Of a stretch of 25,405 nt of DNA, positions 14,347 to 21,744 are shown piece after piece. The notes below the pieces were generated by a model. The model ran no database searches. It saw only the letters and a list, made by a program, of their open reading frames with translations, and had not been told where the DNA came from. Source of the DNA: Ruminococcaceae bacterium UBA1772 (lineage in GTDB: Bacteria > Bacillota > Clostridia > Oscillospirales > Acutalibacteraceae); assembly GCA_002314645.1 (NCBI GenBank), contig DCGS01000010.1:6925-32329 (forward strand), written 5' to 3'. Position 1 is the stretch's first letter. Every line of letters starts with the position of its first letter. Made by a program: the position numbers and the translations under genes.

Positions 14347-15277
14347 ATTCAACTCCAAATTTATATTGAGTTTCGTAATTCATACGAGTAGATAAAAGAA
14401 GAGTCTTTTTATTACAGTTATATACGGCACTCCAGAGCGATGTAATCATGTAACCTCTCTTATGCCTAAAATAAAGCTGACATTTATTAAGAAGGTCCAT
14501 TGCCTCTTCTTCAGTCTTTATTTCCTTTTCTTCAAAAGACTCTTTTACCCACTTTTGACGGGTATATCCGAAGGCCTTAGATGTGTCTCCATCCTTAGAA
14601 AGATAGAAATTCATTACGTGTTGAAGCTTGTCCTCTGGATAAATAAGTCTCATTTCGTTATTAACATATTCAATGACAACACTTTTTCCACTTGCGTCAA
14701 CAATGTGGTAATGATAGTTGCAGAAGAGCGAGTCATGCATATCGTATTTTCCAAACAGTTCTATTGCCTCTTCTACTGTTGCACACTTGTCTAACACGGC
14801 ACGAATCATTACGGTTGTAGTAATGTCCCTTCGCCCTGTATTCTGATTCGTGGCCTTTGTCTTTATTTCAAGCACGGCTATGGCAAGTCCCTTCTCATTC
14901 ACACCGTCCATACATGCGTATGGAGCAATAAGCAAATGGTCCTTGTTAACGCCGTCCCTATAAAGCATTACGTCTGCATCTGTAATGCCTACACTCTTGT
15001 AGCCATTTTTAGGTGCAGTCCAAACAACAACGGCTGGAGCATCCTTGTAGTCAAAGTTTCTTGCAAGAATATGATCATTCTCTGGTGTAAATGCATTGAA
15101 TGTGGTACATGCAAAGTCACCTTCTTCAAAGTGGAGCTTTGAAACCTTGAAATACTTTTGAAGTTTAACCGCAAGATCTGCAACATTTTTTACTCCCTGT
15201 TCAAGGAGTTCGTCCAGGCCATAGTCAACTGTATAATTAAGTGTATAAGTGTATTTGTCCAACTTATTGATTTGCAT
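14336..15277 (-). CDS. C45/choloylglycine-hydrolase-like Ntn amidohydrolase
   Basis: The product has 313 residues. The nucleophile is probably Cys57 in FACTTFNAFTPENDHILARN, followed by R73-N-F-D. ACMDGVNEKGLAIAVLEI is the second typical motif of the linear-amide C-N hydrolases (penicillin V acylase, bile salt hydrolase and acyl-CoA:6-APA acyltransferase relatives). In bile salt hydrolases the Cys follows the initiator Met, but here 56 residues precede it; autocleavage before Cys57, as in C45 proteins, is likely. No signal peptide is present, so it acts in the cytoplasm. The substrate (amide, acyl-amino acid, lactone) is unknown. Its promoter is TGGACA-17-TACAAT on the minus strand. The ribosome binding site is GGGGGCG. 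Confidence 0.83.
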   Translation of the reverse strand: MQINKLDKYTYTLNYTVDYGLDELLEQGVKNVADLAVKLQKYFKVSKLHFEEGDFACTTFNAFTPENDHILARNFDYKDAPAVVVWTAPKNGYKSVGITDADVMLYRDGVNKDHLLIAPYACMDGVNEKGLAIAVLEIKTKATNQNTGRRDITTTVMIRAVLDKCATVEEAIELFGKYDMHDSLFCNYHYHIVDASGKSVVIEYVNNEMRLIYPEDKLQHVMNFYLSKDGDTSKAFGYTRQKWVKESFEEKEIKTEEEAMDLLNKCQLYFRHKRGYMITSLWSAVYNCNKKTLLLSTRMNYETQYKFGVEYGL

Positions 15278-15301
15278 TTTGTCGCCCCCAAATATGAAAA
15301 A

Positions 15302-15330
15302 ATTGTATCACTTCCGTTTAAAAATGTCCA
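15302..15330 (-). promoter_or_regulatory. Promoter of the C45/DUF5131/zinc-ribbon operon
   Basis: On the minus strand TGGACA (15325-15330) and TACAAT (15302-15307) are 17 bases apart. It overlaps the divergent promoter of the M20 gene. Confidence 0.6.
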
Positions 15331-15345
15331 CAAATGTAGTATAAT
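15317..15345 (+). promoter_or_regulatory. Promoter of the M20 peptidase operon
   Basis: A perfect -10 TATAAT is at 15340-15345; a weak -35 TTTAAA (15317-15322) is 17 bases upstream. The two divergent promoters overlap, so one may limit the other. Confidence 0.5.
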
Positions 15346-15373
15346 GTCGACAGGTTTTTTTGGAGGCAAAAAA

Positions 15374-16684
15374 ATGACTGACTATGAATATGCCGAGGGA
15401 CTTTCAGCCCTCATAAGAAAAGAAACAATTTCAGAATTCTATCAGAAGGATAAAACTAAATTCTATGAATTCCACGAGCTTCTTAAAAGCCTCTTCCCAA
15501 ACGTTTTTAACACTTGTGAGCTTGAGGATTTTGACGGAAGCATTCTTCTAAAATGGAAGGGAAAGAACTCTGACAAGCCAATAGTTTTAATGAATCACCA
15601 TGATGTAGTTGAAGCTGGAACAGATTGGACTTATCCACCATTTTCTGGAGAAATAGTAGACGGCAAGCTTTTTGGTCGCGGAACACTAGACACCAAGGGT
15701 GGCCTCTACTGTATGCTGGAAGCTGCAGAGGAGTTAATAAAGGATAACTTTGTTCCAAACCAGGATATCTATTTTGAATCCGCATGCACAGAAGAGGTTG
15801 ACGGCGGTGGCTGCGACCAAATAACAAAGGTTCTTTTAGAACGTGGAATCAAGTTTGACCTTGCCTTAGACGAAGGCGGCATGATCATATACGACCCTAT
15901 TGGCGGTGCCGACGGCTTCTTTGCCATGATAGGTGTCGGAGAAAAGAACTATGCCGACGTAAGATTCACTGCAAAAGGTCATGGTGGACATGCCTCTACT
16001 CCAGAAAAAAACACACCACTCGTAAGACTGGGTAAATTCATGGTCGACGTGGAAAGCAGCAACATTTTTGAGACAAAAATAAATGATGTTACACTTGAAA
16101 TGCTAAAAAGAATGGCTCCAACAATGAAGCCACCTCTAAACCTGCTTCTTCGTGACCCATATAAAATAGATGCACTTTTAAATCTCTTTCTTCCAGCACT
16201 TTCCCCCACAGCAAGCGCAATGCTTAGAACAACAATTGCGTTCACAATGGCGGAAGGCGCCTCATCAACAAATGTTATTCCAGACGAGGCACATGTAATT
16301 GGAAATATGAGATTTTCTCATCATCAAGGTGCAGAAAGCAGTATAAAAGCCATTACTGGAATTGCTAACAAATATGACATTGAAGTAAAGGTCGACGACC
16401 TTGGTACTCCATCTCATATTTCATCATTTGAAAGTGACGCTTTCAAATTAATTGAAAAAGCAATTTCAAAAAACTTTGAAAACGTAATACCTGCACCGTA
16501 TGTCACAAACACTGCATCTGATTGCAGATATATGTCACGCATTTGTGACAACTGTATTCGTTTTACTCCTTTCATAATAACTGATGAACAGCTTGAAAGT
16601 ATTCATGGTGTAAACGAAAATGTAGACATTTCGTGCCTTACACCAGCAGTTAATTTCTATAAATATATAATGACAAATATTTGA
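15374..16684 (+). CDS. M20-family metallopeptidase
   Basis: The product has 436 residues. Zinc and catalytic features are NHHDVVEAG (74-82), GRGTLDTKGG with Asp106 (101-110), TEEVDGGG with Glu140/Glu141 (139-146) and LDEGG further on. A dimerisation insert (about 195-330) fits the PM20D1/carboxypeptidase group of M20 enzymes. It probably cleaves dipeptides or N-acyl-amino acids in the cytoplasm, as there is no signal peptide. The start is set by GGAGG at 15362-15366; an in-frame frame extends 72 codons upstream into the divergent gene but has no reason to be translated. It is followed after 8 bases by the lipoprotein gene. The nearby C45 hydrolase could act on related amides. Confidence 0.9.
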   Translation: MTDYEYAEGLSALIRKETISEFYQKDKTKFYEFHELLKSLFPNVFNTCELEDFDGSILLKWKGKNSDKPIVLMNHHDVVEAGTDWTYPPFSGEIVDGKLFGRGTLDTKGGLYCMLEAAEELIKDNFVPNQDIYFESACTEEVDGGGCDQITKVLLERGIKFDLALDEGGMIIYDPIGGADGFFAMIGVGEKNYADVRFTAKGHGGHASTPEKNTPLVRLGKFMVDVESSNIFETKINDVTLEMLKRMAPTMKPPLNLLLRDPYKIDALLNLFLPALSPTASAMLRTTIAFTMAEGASSTNVIPDEAHVIGNMRFSHHQGAESSIKAITGIANKYDIEVKVDDLGTPSHISSFESDAFKLIEKAISKNFENVIPAPYVTNTASDCRYMSRICDNCIRFTPFIITDEQLESIHGVNENVDISCLTPAVNFYKYIMTNI

Positions 16685-16692
16685 GGTGACGT

Positions 16693-17199
16693 ATGAATCG
16701 CTTAACACCTATACTACTTACTTTAACAATTCTCTTTTCGTTTTCTGCTTGTGGAAATAAAGTGGACGAAGAATCAACCAATACAACCACAAAGGCCGCA
16801 GAAACAACAACAGAGAACCCAAACAAAACATATGAGGCAACTCTTAAAAATGATACAGAAGCAACAACCTACACCATAAGCACTGAAAACGGCATAGTAA
16901 CAAAGGTTATAATGCACAGGGAATACACTCCTGATGACCAAGCCTTCTTCGCATTCGAAAAGGACGACGCCACCGCCATTTCAAAGGCACGTGGAATAGA
17001 AAAGACAGCTTCATATGACAGCGAAAAAAACGTCATTTCAATTGACCTTACAATTGACTACTCAAAGGTTGAACCTGAAAACGTTAAGGATATCATCTTC
17101 TCTGAGGACCTTGACGACGACGAGCTCATGTTCCAAGAGAATTCGTTTAACGACTTCAAAAATTTCTTCCTTGGTGGATATGAAGTAACTGAAAAATAA
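16693..17199 (+). CDS. Secreted lipoprotein, DUF1307-like
   Basis: The product has 168 residues. The N-terminus is a lipoprotein signal peptide with Cys20 in FSFSACGN, so it should be lipid-anchored outside the cell. A Thr/Glu-rich spacer (about 25-45) precedes a small domain (about 50-168) with YTISTENGIVTKVIMHREY and IDLTIDYSKVEPENV. This looks like the YehR/DUF1307 fold of strands followed by an acidic segment. The ribosome binding site (GAGGTGA) overlaps the stop codon of the M20 gene, so it is translationally coupled. Function is unknown. Confidence 0.75.
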   Translation: MNRLTPILLTLTILFSFSACGNKVDEESTNTTTKAAETTTENPNKTYEATLKNDTEATTYTISTENGIVTKVIMHREYTPDDQAFFAFEKDDATAISKARGIEKTASYDSEKNVISIDLTIDYSKVEPENVKDIIFSEDLDDDELMFQENSFNDFKNFFLGGYEVTEK

Positions 17200-17210
17200 A
17201 AGGTAACTTT

Positions 17211-17579
17211 ATGAACATAAAAGAAAAAGCCAAGGAGCTAAAGCTAGACATTCCAGCCTTGTTCCTCACATTAAAACACAAAAAAACACCAATAATTGCA
17301 AAGGTTTTTGCAGCCATTACAGTTGCATATGCACTCTCTCCCATAGATCTAATTCCAGACTTCATTCCTGTTCTTGGCTACTTAGATGACATCATTCTTT
17401 TGCCACTACTTGTAGCCTTTACAATAAAGCTAATTCCTATAAATGTTTTGAATGAATGTAGGCAAGAAGCCTCTGGTATGTGGGAAAACGGCAAACCTAA
17501 AAAATGGTACTATGCAATTCCAATAGTAATTATTTGGCTGCTTGTAATATGGTTAGTTGTTAAAACAATTTGGTTTTAA
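17211..17579 (+). CDS. YkvA-like DUF1232 membrane protein
   Basis: The product has 122 residues. The DUF1232 signature AYALSPIDLIPDFIPVLGYL (about 44-63) is clear and is followed by DDIILLPLLV. Two hydrophobic stretches (about 28-45 and 65-80) and a C-terminal transmembrane helix (about 100-118) make it a small membrane protein. The family is widespread and its function is unknown. It follows the lipoprotein gene by 11 bases with an AAAGGTAA ribosome binding site and is the last gene before a strong terminator. Confidence 0.88.
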   Translation: MNIKEKAKELKLDIPALFLTLKHKKTPIIAKVFAAITVAYALSPIDLIPDFIPVLGYLDDIILLPLLVAFTIKLIPINVLNECRQEASGMWENGKPKKWYYAIPIVIIWLLVIWLVVKTIWF

Positions 17580-17581
17580 AT

Positions 17582-17616
17582 AAAAAAAGACAGGGTACAA
17601 GACCCTGTCTTTTTTC
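17582..17616 (+). terminator. Intrinsic terminator after the M20/lipoprotein/DUF1232 operon
   Basis: GACAGGGT (17589-17596), loop ACAAG, ACCCTGTC (17602-17609) with A-tract before and TTTTTTC after gives a strong stem of 8 bp extended by A-T pairs. It may also end the minus-strand tRNA transcript. Confidence 0.9.
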
Positions 17617-17617
17617 T

Positions 17618-17710
17618 TGGCGGAGAGCAAGGGATTCGAACCCTCGAAACCGCTTTGACGGTTTACACGATTTCCAATCGTGCTCCTTCGGCCAGCTCGG
17701 ACAACTCTCC
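17618..17710 (-). tRNA. tRNA-Ser (anticodon GGA)
   Basis: Read on the minus strand, the 93 bases fold as a tRNA with a 7-bp acceptor (GGAGAGU/GCUCUCC, one U-G pair), an anticodon stem CACGA/TCGTG around loop TTGGAAA, a long variable arm, a T-arm GAGGG-TTCGAAT-CCCTT and an encoded CCA. The anticodon is GGA, which reads UCU/UCC serine codons. The long variable arm (AACCG-TCAAAG-CGGTT) is characteristic of tRNA-Ser. It stands alone between two operons. Confidence 0.95.
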
Positions 17711-17755
17711 AAATAACGAAATACAGTTTAATAAAAATAAGAGAAAAAGTCAAAT

Positions 17756-17786
17756 AAAAAGACAGAGCTTTTGACTCTGTCTTTTT
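17756..17786 (-). terminator. Terminator of the multi-spanning membrane protein gene
   Basis: AAAAAGACAGAG, loop CTTTTGA, CTCTGTCTTTTT (core 17761-17767 and 17775-17781) lies just after the minus-strand gene ending at 17803. Confidence 0.85.
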
Positions 17787-17802
17787 GTTTTTGCTATTTT
17801 TA

Positions 17803-18603
17803 TTAAAGTAATGGTTTCTTACCACAATTCATTATATCTTCTTTTGGTGGAAGCTTTTCATAAATGATAAGTCCACGAACTGCGAAGAACAAGCAGATAA
17901 CGCCCATGATATAGTACCAAGGGTTTTCTTGAATTGAGAAGAATTCAGGCTTAACTGCAAGCCACATGTTGCACCAAGGATTGAATGAAACAAGAGCAAC
18001 ACAAACAAATGTTATGTTAAGGATTCTTCCGTTGCCTGAACGGTAACCTCTTTTTTCAAGAACAAGGCCTGGAACAATAGTAATGAGAACCTGAGTGAAA
18101 ATCCAAAACTTCCACATTGTGCTATCATGAAGTTCAAATCGAAGGAAGTTAAGTCCAACATAGAAGCAAATTACCTGAATAGCAATATCAGTAAGCTTCT
18201 GCTTTAAAGATGTGCCTGGTTTCCAGTTGATTTCACCTTCATAAGTAACGGCTCTTTGTAAGCAATAGATTTCCATACCTACCCAAATAGCCTCACCTAT
18301 TGCAAGAAGAAGGAAAAGAAGGAAATGATTGTAGTTCTTCCATGCATCAATGAACACCCAAATGCCCATAAAGTCTGCTGCACAATAGAATGTGTGAAGC
18401 CAAAGTGGATATGGTCCAATGTGTTCACTTTCAGTAAGTATGATTGGGAAAATGTAAACAAGAAGTCCAAAAACTACAGCGAGAGCAATTGAAATCCAAG
18501 CTCCTACCCAACCGTCAGCTCCAATTGAAAGATGATCAATGAAGTCCTGAGGTGATACATCTCCAGAAGGATATCCAGAGACAAGTTTTTCATAAATACC
18601 CAT
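17803..18603 (-). CDS. Multi-spanning membrane protein, unknown function
   Basis: The product has 266 residues and about seven hydrophobic segments (starting near residues 33, 65, 92, 137, 165, 193 and 229). Charged loops contain HTFYCAADFMGIWVFIDAWK and AIGEAIWVGMEIYCLQRAV. The Trp/Tyr-rich helices and Asp/Glu residues inside them recall PaxB-type small integral membrane proteins, but I do not recognise the family with any confidence. The ribosome binding site is AGGAGA. It is divergent from a TetR-type regulator, and the palindrome between them covers its -35 region, so it is likely that regulator's target. This layout is common for exporters or detoxification proteins, but function here is open. 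Confidence 0.55.
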   Translation of the reverse strand: MGIYEKLVSGYPSGDVSPQDFIDHLSIGADGWVGAWISIALAVVFGLLVYIFPIILTESEHIGPYPLWLHTFYCAADFMGIWVFIDAWKNYNHFLLFLLLAIGEAIWVGMEIYCLQRAVTYEGEINWKPGTSLKQKLTDIAIQVICFYVGLNFLRFELHDSTMWKFWIFTQVLITIVPGLVLEKRGYRSGNGRILNITFVCVALVSFNPWCNMWLAVKPEFFSIQENPWYYIMGVICLFFAVRGLIIYEKLPPKEDIMNCGKKPLL

Positions 18604-18638
18604 TTCAAAATCTCCTTTTTATTAAATTTTGTAATTAA

Positions 18639-18667
18639 ATTATGTGCTCTTGACATTGTCACTACAA
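18639..18667 (-). promoter_or_regulatory. Promoter of the multi-spanning membrane protein gene
   Basis: On the minus strand, TTGTAG (-35, 18662-18667) and CATAAT (-10, 18639-18644) are 17 bases apart. The -35 lies inside the palindrome at 18654-18669. Confidence 0.45.
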
Positions 18668-18669
18668 TG
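18654..18669. promoter_or_regulatory. Candidate operator for the TetR-type regulator
   Basis: CATTGT-CACT-ACAATG is a perfect 6-bp inverted repeat with a 4-base spacer. It overlaps the -35 of the membrane protein gene and lies beside a TTGACA (18650-18655) on the other strand. Size, symmetry and position fit a TetR-family operator. Confidence 0.6.
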
Positions 18670-18738
18670 AGCAAAAATATACAATATGATGTTTATTAAT
18701 CACTTTGTATACTTTTGATTATGAAATGGGTGATTTTT

Positions 18739-19305
18739 TTGTATAGGACCTCTTCAGACAGAAGATTTTTAAAAAACAAAAGAGATATCCAGCGTGCCTT
18801 CATAGATTTAGTGGTTGAAAAAGGTTATTCAAAAATAACTATATCTGATATTGCAAAAAAAGCAGATATTAATCGCATGACATTTTATGCCCACTATGAT
18901 GAAGTGTCAGACATATTTGATGAATTTGTAAATGATATGGAAAAAGAAATATCACATGCAATTTCTAAAGAGAAAGAATTTAACATTGACGTATTTTTTA
19001 ATATTTTAAACTCACTTATGTACAAAGAAATTGACTTCTTTAGATTTGTTGCCAAAGAAGGTAACTGTGCAGAATTTAGAGTAGCATTTAGAAAAACTAT
19101 TGGAAAACTAATCCAACCTGATTACAAAAATGTAGATGAAAAAGATAAACTAATTCTTTCAGATTTAGCGTCTGTTTGTATTGCTTATTCCTATCTAGAC
19201 TGGCTATCAGGTGACTACGGTGACGTGGACTTAGGTTATGTTATATCCCTTACAAAAACATTTTTAGGTGAAGAATTAATTCAAATAAAAAAGACCACGG
19301 GTTAA
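18739..19305 (+). CDS. TetR/AcrR-family transcriptional regulator
   Basis: The product has 188 residues if it starts at the TTG at 18739, which has GGGTGA at 18728-18733. An ATG at 18721 is possible but has no ribosome binding site and lies just after a TATACT box. The N-terminal HTH contains AFIDLVVEKGYSKITISDIA followed by KKADINRMTFYAHYDE, a clear TetR/AcrR signature. The C-terminal part resembles the TetR_C type found in DhaS-like activators and clostridial relatives. It probably represses the divergent membrane protein gene, and the palindrome between them is the candidate operator. Confidence 0.85.
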   Translation: MYRTSSDRRFLKNKRDIQRAFIDLVVEKGYSKITISDIAKKADINRMTFYAHYDEVSDIFDEFVNDMEKEISHAISKEKEFNIDVFFNILNSLMYKEIDFFRFVAKEGNCAEFRVAFRKTIGKLIQPDYKNVDEKDKLILSDLASVCIAYSYLDWLSGDYGDVDLGYVISLTKTFLGEELIQIKKTTG

Positions 19306-19323
19306 AACGTGGTCTTTGTTTTT
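19290..19323 (+). terminator. Bidirectional terminator between tetR-like and HD-GYP genes
   Basis: AAAGACCACG (19290-19299), loop GGTTAAAA, CGTGGTCTTT (19308-19317) forms a 10-bp stem followed by GTTTTTT. The stem overlaps the tetR-like stop codon. It serves the convergent HD-GYP gene too. Confidence 0.88.
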
Positions 19324-19341
19324 TAATTATTCATTATTGAC

Positions 19342-20172
19342 TCATTCAACGTCGTCATAGAGGTCTTCTGTAATTTTGTCCCAGTTAGCAAGGAAGATAT
19401 CAACAAGTTCTGGCTGATACATTATGCCACTGTTCTTTTTGAGTTCAGTTTGGCATATTTCCTTTGTTAAGTGCTTTCTGTAGCAACGTGAGCTGAGCAT
19501 TGCGTCTGTTGAGTCACAGATGGCAATAATACGTGCGGTGTAAGGAATTTCTTCACCCTTTAGATTGTCTGGGTAACCTGTTCCATTCCACTTTTCATGG
19601 TGTGAACGAATTCCTGCAGCAATAAAATCAAGGTTTGGTCCAGCTTTTTGCATAATTTCAGCACCAAGTGTTGCATGAGTTTTCATTTCGTCCCACTCGT
19701 CGTCGTCAAGACTTGTAGGTTTTTTTAGAGTGGCATCTGAAATACCAACCTTACCAATGTCATGAACAGATGCAGTTACTGTTACAACGTTCATATGCAT
19801 GAGTGGAAGTCCTATTATTTTGCAGAAACGTTCAGCCATTATTGTTACACGTTCTGAATGGTGAGAAGTATATGAGTCTCTTGCTTCCAAAGCGGCAACA
19901 ATTGCAGAGAATGTTGCTTTGTAGAAAAGAAGTTGGGAGCTTTGAAGTATAACATCTGTGTTTGCTCCCTTTACAAGGCTTTGAGCAAATGCGTATCTTG
20001 AGTTTGTATCAAAAGGATTAGAATAATTGTGTCTCTTTGAAGCTTCAAGGATTTGTCTGTGTCTATGATCCTCAGCTTCCTGAACCAATCTATTTATTTC
20101 CTTATCTTCTATTTCTGAAAGTGTGCTCATTTGTGCACGGCGTTTTTTCATCATTTCATCTGTTAAAGACAT
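19342..20172 (-). CDS. Stand-alone HD-GYP phosphodiesterase
   Basis: The product has 276 residues from the ATG at 20172, which has GGAGG 8 bases upstream. The HD-GYP domain (about 85-260) carries HHSERV (104-109), HDIGKVGI (137-144), a metal-binding His near 166 and HHEKWNGTGYP (191-201), in which the GYP motif is intact as GTGYP. HD-GYP domains hydrolyse cyclic di-GMP or related cyclic dinucleotides. There is no receiver, PAS or GAF domain; the N-terminal ~85 residues are helical and charged, so any input signal must come through a partner. The lipase gene upstream ends at a separate terminator close by, and no good promoter is seen in the short gap. c-di-GMP specificity is inferred from the GYP motif. 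Confidence 0.88.
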   Translation of the reverse strand: MSLTDEMMKKRRAQMSTLSEIEDKEINRLVQEAEDHRHRQILEASKRHNYSNPFDTNSRYAFAQSLVKGANTDVILQSSQLLFYKATFSAIVAALEARDSYTSHHSERVTIMAERFCKIIGLPLMHMNVVTVTASVHDIGKVGISDATLKKPTSLDDDEWDEMKTHATLGAEIMQKAGPNLDFIAAGIRSHHEKWNGTGYPDNLKGEEIPYTARIIAICDSTDAMLSSRCYRKHLTKEICQTELKKNSGIMYQPELVDIFLANWDKITEDLYDDVE

Positions 20173-20204
20173 ACAACTCGCCTCCATTACTCTCAATATA
20201 GCAT

Positions 20205-20242
20205 AAAAAAAGCTCAAAATCTACAAAATTTTGAGCTTTTTT
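20205..20242 (-). terminator. Terminator of the lipase gene
   Basis: AGCTCAAAAT (20211-20220), loop CTACAAA, ATTTTGAGCT (20228-20237) pairs over 10 bp, extended by A-T pairs. On the minus strand TTTTTTTATG follows. It ends the gene at 20269 just before the HD-GYP gene. Confidence 0.85.
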
Positions 20243-20268
20243 GTTAATTTTTTTGTTAAATTTTATGT

Positions 20269-21483
20269 TTAGCCATCAGCGAGTCTTCTGAAAGATTCAA
20301 GCATATCAACATTGTACTTAATGAATGTTTCCTTGTCTTCACCAAGACCCATCCATGACATGTGGTCCTTATGCTCAATTGGCATGTTGTACCAAACACC
20401 TGGACGAATAACTGAGTTCTCAGTCCATATTTCTGAAGGCTTGTTGAATGGAGCTGAAAGTCCTGGAACGTTTACAAGACCATCGTTTGGAAGCCATTCC
20501 ATAGCGTCATAGTGGTACTCAGGAACATCTCCAAGAACCTTACTCTTCCAACGGCATGTAACAGCACCAGCAATCTTTGAAATGATTGTTGTGTCGTCAT
20601 CCATCTTGTAGATCTTCTTTCCTTCTACTGGATGTGCTCTGTTAGCACGTCTTGCAAAGTAGTAGATGTTTGGTGAGTCCTTAATAAACTTATTCATTTC
20701 AGCCATTGCTTCAATCTGCATTTCGTGGCCGATTGAGTCAAGAAGCTTGTTTGCATTATATCTGTTAATGTCAAGCTGCTTTGCGAATGGACTTCTGAAT
20801 TCACTCTTTCTTCCAGATTTAGGGTCATCCATTACACCCCACTGATCCATGTGGAAGTCAAGAACGTTTGAAACAAAGTCCTTGTTACCAAGAGCTGTGA
20901 ACATCCAAAGAACAAGGTCATCAATTAAGATAACACCAATGTTCTTAAGTGCTGAAGCAAATGTTGTACCATTGTTAACACCTGAAAGAGTTGTTACAGT
21001 GTGAAGAAGGTGTCCCTTTCCACCAAGGAAGAATGGTGAAAGTTCGTTTGCAGGAGTTCCTTCTATTTCCTCCTGACAGCCATTAGCCATAAGATGCTGG
21101 AAAAGCATTACTGTAGGGCCACCAAATGAGTGACCAACAATGTTCATCTTCTTATGAGCTTCTGTCTTTCCAAGGTCTTCAAGTAAGCCCTTTTCATAAG
21201 TACGTCCATATCTTTTGTGACCATATTTAAGAGAATGGATTTTACCATAGTCTACTGTGCCACCGAAAAGAATAGCGTAAAGCTCACAGCAACGGTCCCA
21301 AGCACTCTGTGTTGGTCCAAGAGAAGGTGCATATACCTCAAAGCCTTCTTTTCTAAGGTACTTCATAAGTGGTCCGTTAAAGATACCCCAGTAAGGTACA
21401 AACTTGTCAACACCGTCGAATTCACCCCATCCTAAGAAGCCGTGGCAGAACACGGTAGGATAGTTGTTTTTAATTTCGTCCAT
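20269..21483 (-). CDS. Gram-positive-type lipase/alpha-beta hydrolase (no signal peptide)
   Basis: The product has 404 residues. The nucleophile elbow is GHSFGG with Ser119. The oxyanion loop is FCHGFLGWG (12-20), and NDGLVN and EHKDHMSWMG supply the likely Asp and His. The size and the GGKGH and YYFARRA segments fit the staphylococcal/Geobacillus lipase group (families I.5/I.6). Those enzymes are normally secreted with a pre- or propeptide, but this one has neither and starts MDEIKNNYP, so it probably acts inside the cell on acyl esters or membrane lipids. The start has AGGAGG upstream. A 33-bp imperfect palindrome (21549-21581) lies in the promoter region. Confidence 0.87.
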   Translation of the reverse strand: MDEIKNNYPTVFCHGFLGWGEFDGVDKFVPYWGIFNGPLMKYLRKEGFEVYAPSLGPTQSAWDRCCELYAILFGGTVDYGKIHSLKYGHKRYGRTYEKGLLEDLGKTEAHKKMNIVGHSFGGPTVMLFQHLMANGCQEEIEGTPANELSPFFLGGKGHLLHTVTTLSGVNNGTTFASALKNIGVILIDDLVLWMFTALGNKDFVSNVLDFHMDQWGVMDDPKSGRKSEFRSPFAKQLDINRYNANKLLDSIGHEMQIEAMAEMNKFIKDSPNIYYFARRANRAHPVEGKKIYKMDDDTTIISKIAGAVTCRWKSKVLGDVPEYHYDAMEWLPNDGLVNVPGLSAPFNKPSEIWTENSVIRPGVWYNMPIEHKDHMSWMGLGEDKETFIKYNVDMLESFRRLADG

Positions 21484-21548
21484 TTTAAGTCCTCCTAAGT
21501 CTTTGCTATAATTATCCCCAACGCCGAAGCGCGATGTACAAAAATCAG

Positions 21549-21581
21549 TTACACATTTGTACTAACAATATACAAGTGTAA
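21549..21581. promoter_or_regulatory. Long imperfect palindrome upstream of the lipase gene
   Basis: TTACACATTTGTA and TACAAGTGTAA face each other across 9 bases (TTACAC/GTGTAA and TTGTA/TACAA half-sites with a two-base offset). This is the size of a dimeric repressor operator. It lies between the lipase gene and nrdR. No cognate regulator is known. Confidence 0.4.
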
Positions 21582-21657
21582 CATTTATCAGTGCATAAAA
21601 CAATAAAAAAATTCATTTAAGTTGGATTTATTTTTGTCAGTATTATCCAATTTTATG

Positions 21658-21687
21658 TTGCTTTAAATATACTATATATGGTATAAT
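21658..21687 (+). promoter_or_regulatory. Promoter of nrdR with a candidate NrdR box
   Basis: TTGCTT (21658-21663) and TATAAT (21682-21687) are 18 bases apart. ATACTATATATGGTAT (21669-21684) matches the NrdR-box consensus at 13 of 16 positions by eye, and overlaps the spacer and -10. NrdR often represses its own gene through such boxes. Confidence 0.45.
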
Positions 21688-21698
21688 TTTTGTCGTTA

Positions 21699-21715
21699 TA
21701 ACACTAAAGGTGTTA
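21699..21715. promoter_or_regulatory. Inverted repeat downstream of the nrdR promoter
   Basis: TAACAC-TAAAG-GTGTTA is a perfect 6-bp inverted repeat. Its centre is about 31 bases from the candidate NrdR box centre, i.e. about three helical turns, the spacing seen between paired NrdR boxes. However, it is 3 bp shorter than a standard box. Confidence 0.35.
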
Positions 21716-21744
21716 AATTTTGTAAAAAGATTGGTTGTGCCATT

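Noticed and set aside
15158..15373. 72-codon N-terminal extension of the M20 peptidase frame
   Set aside because: It is antisense to the C45 gene, crosses the promoter at 15317-15345, and the ATG at 15374 has GGAGG in the right place.
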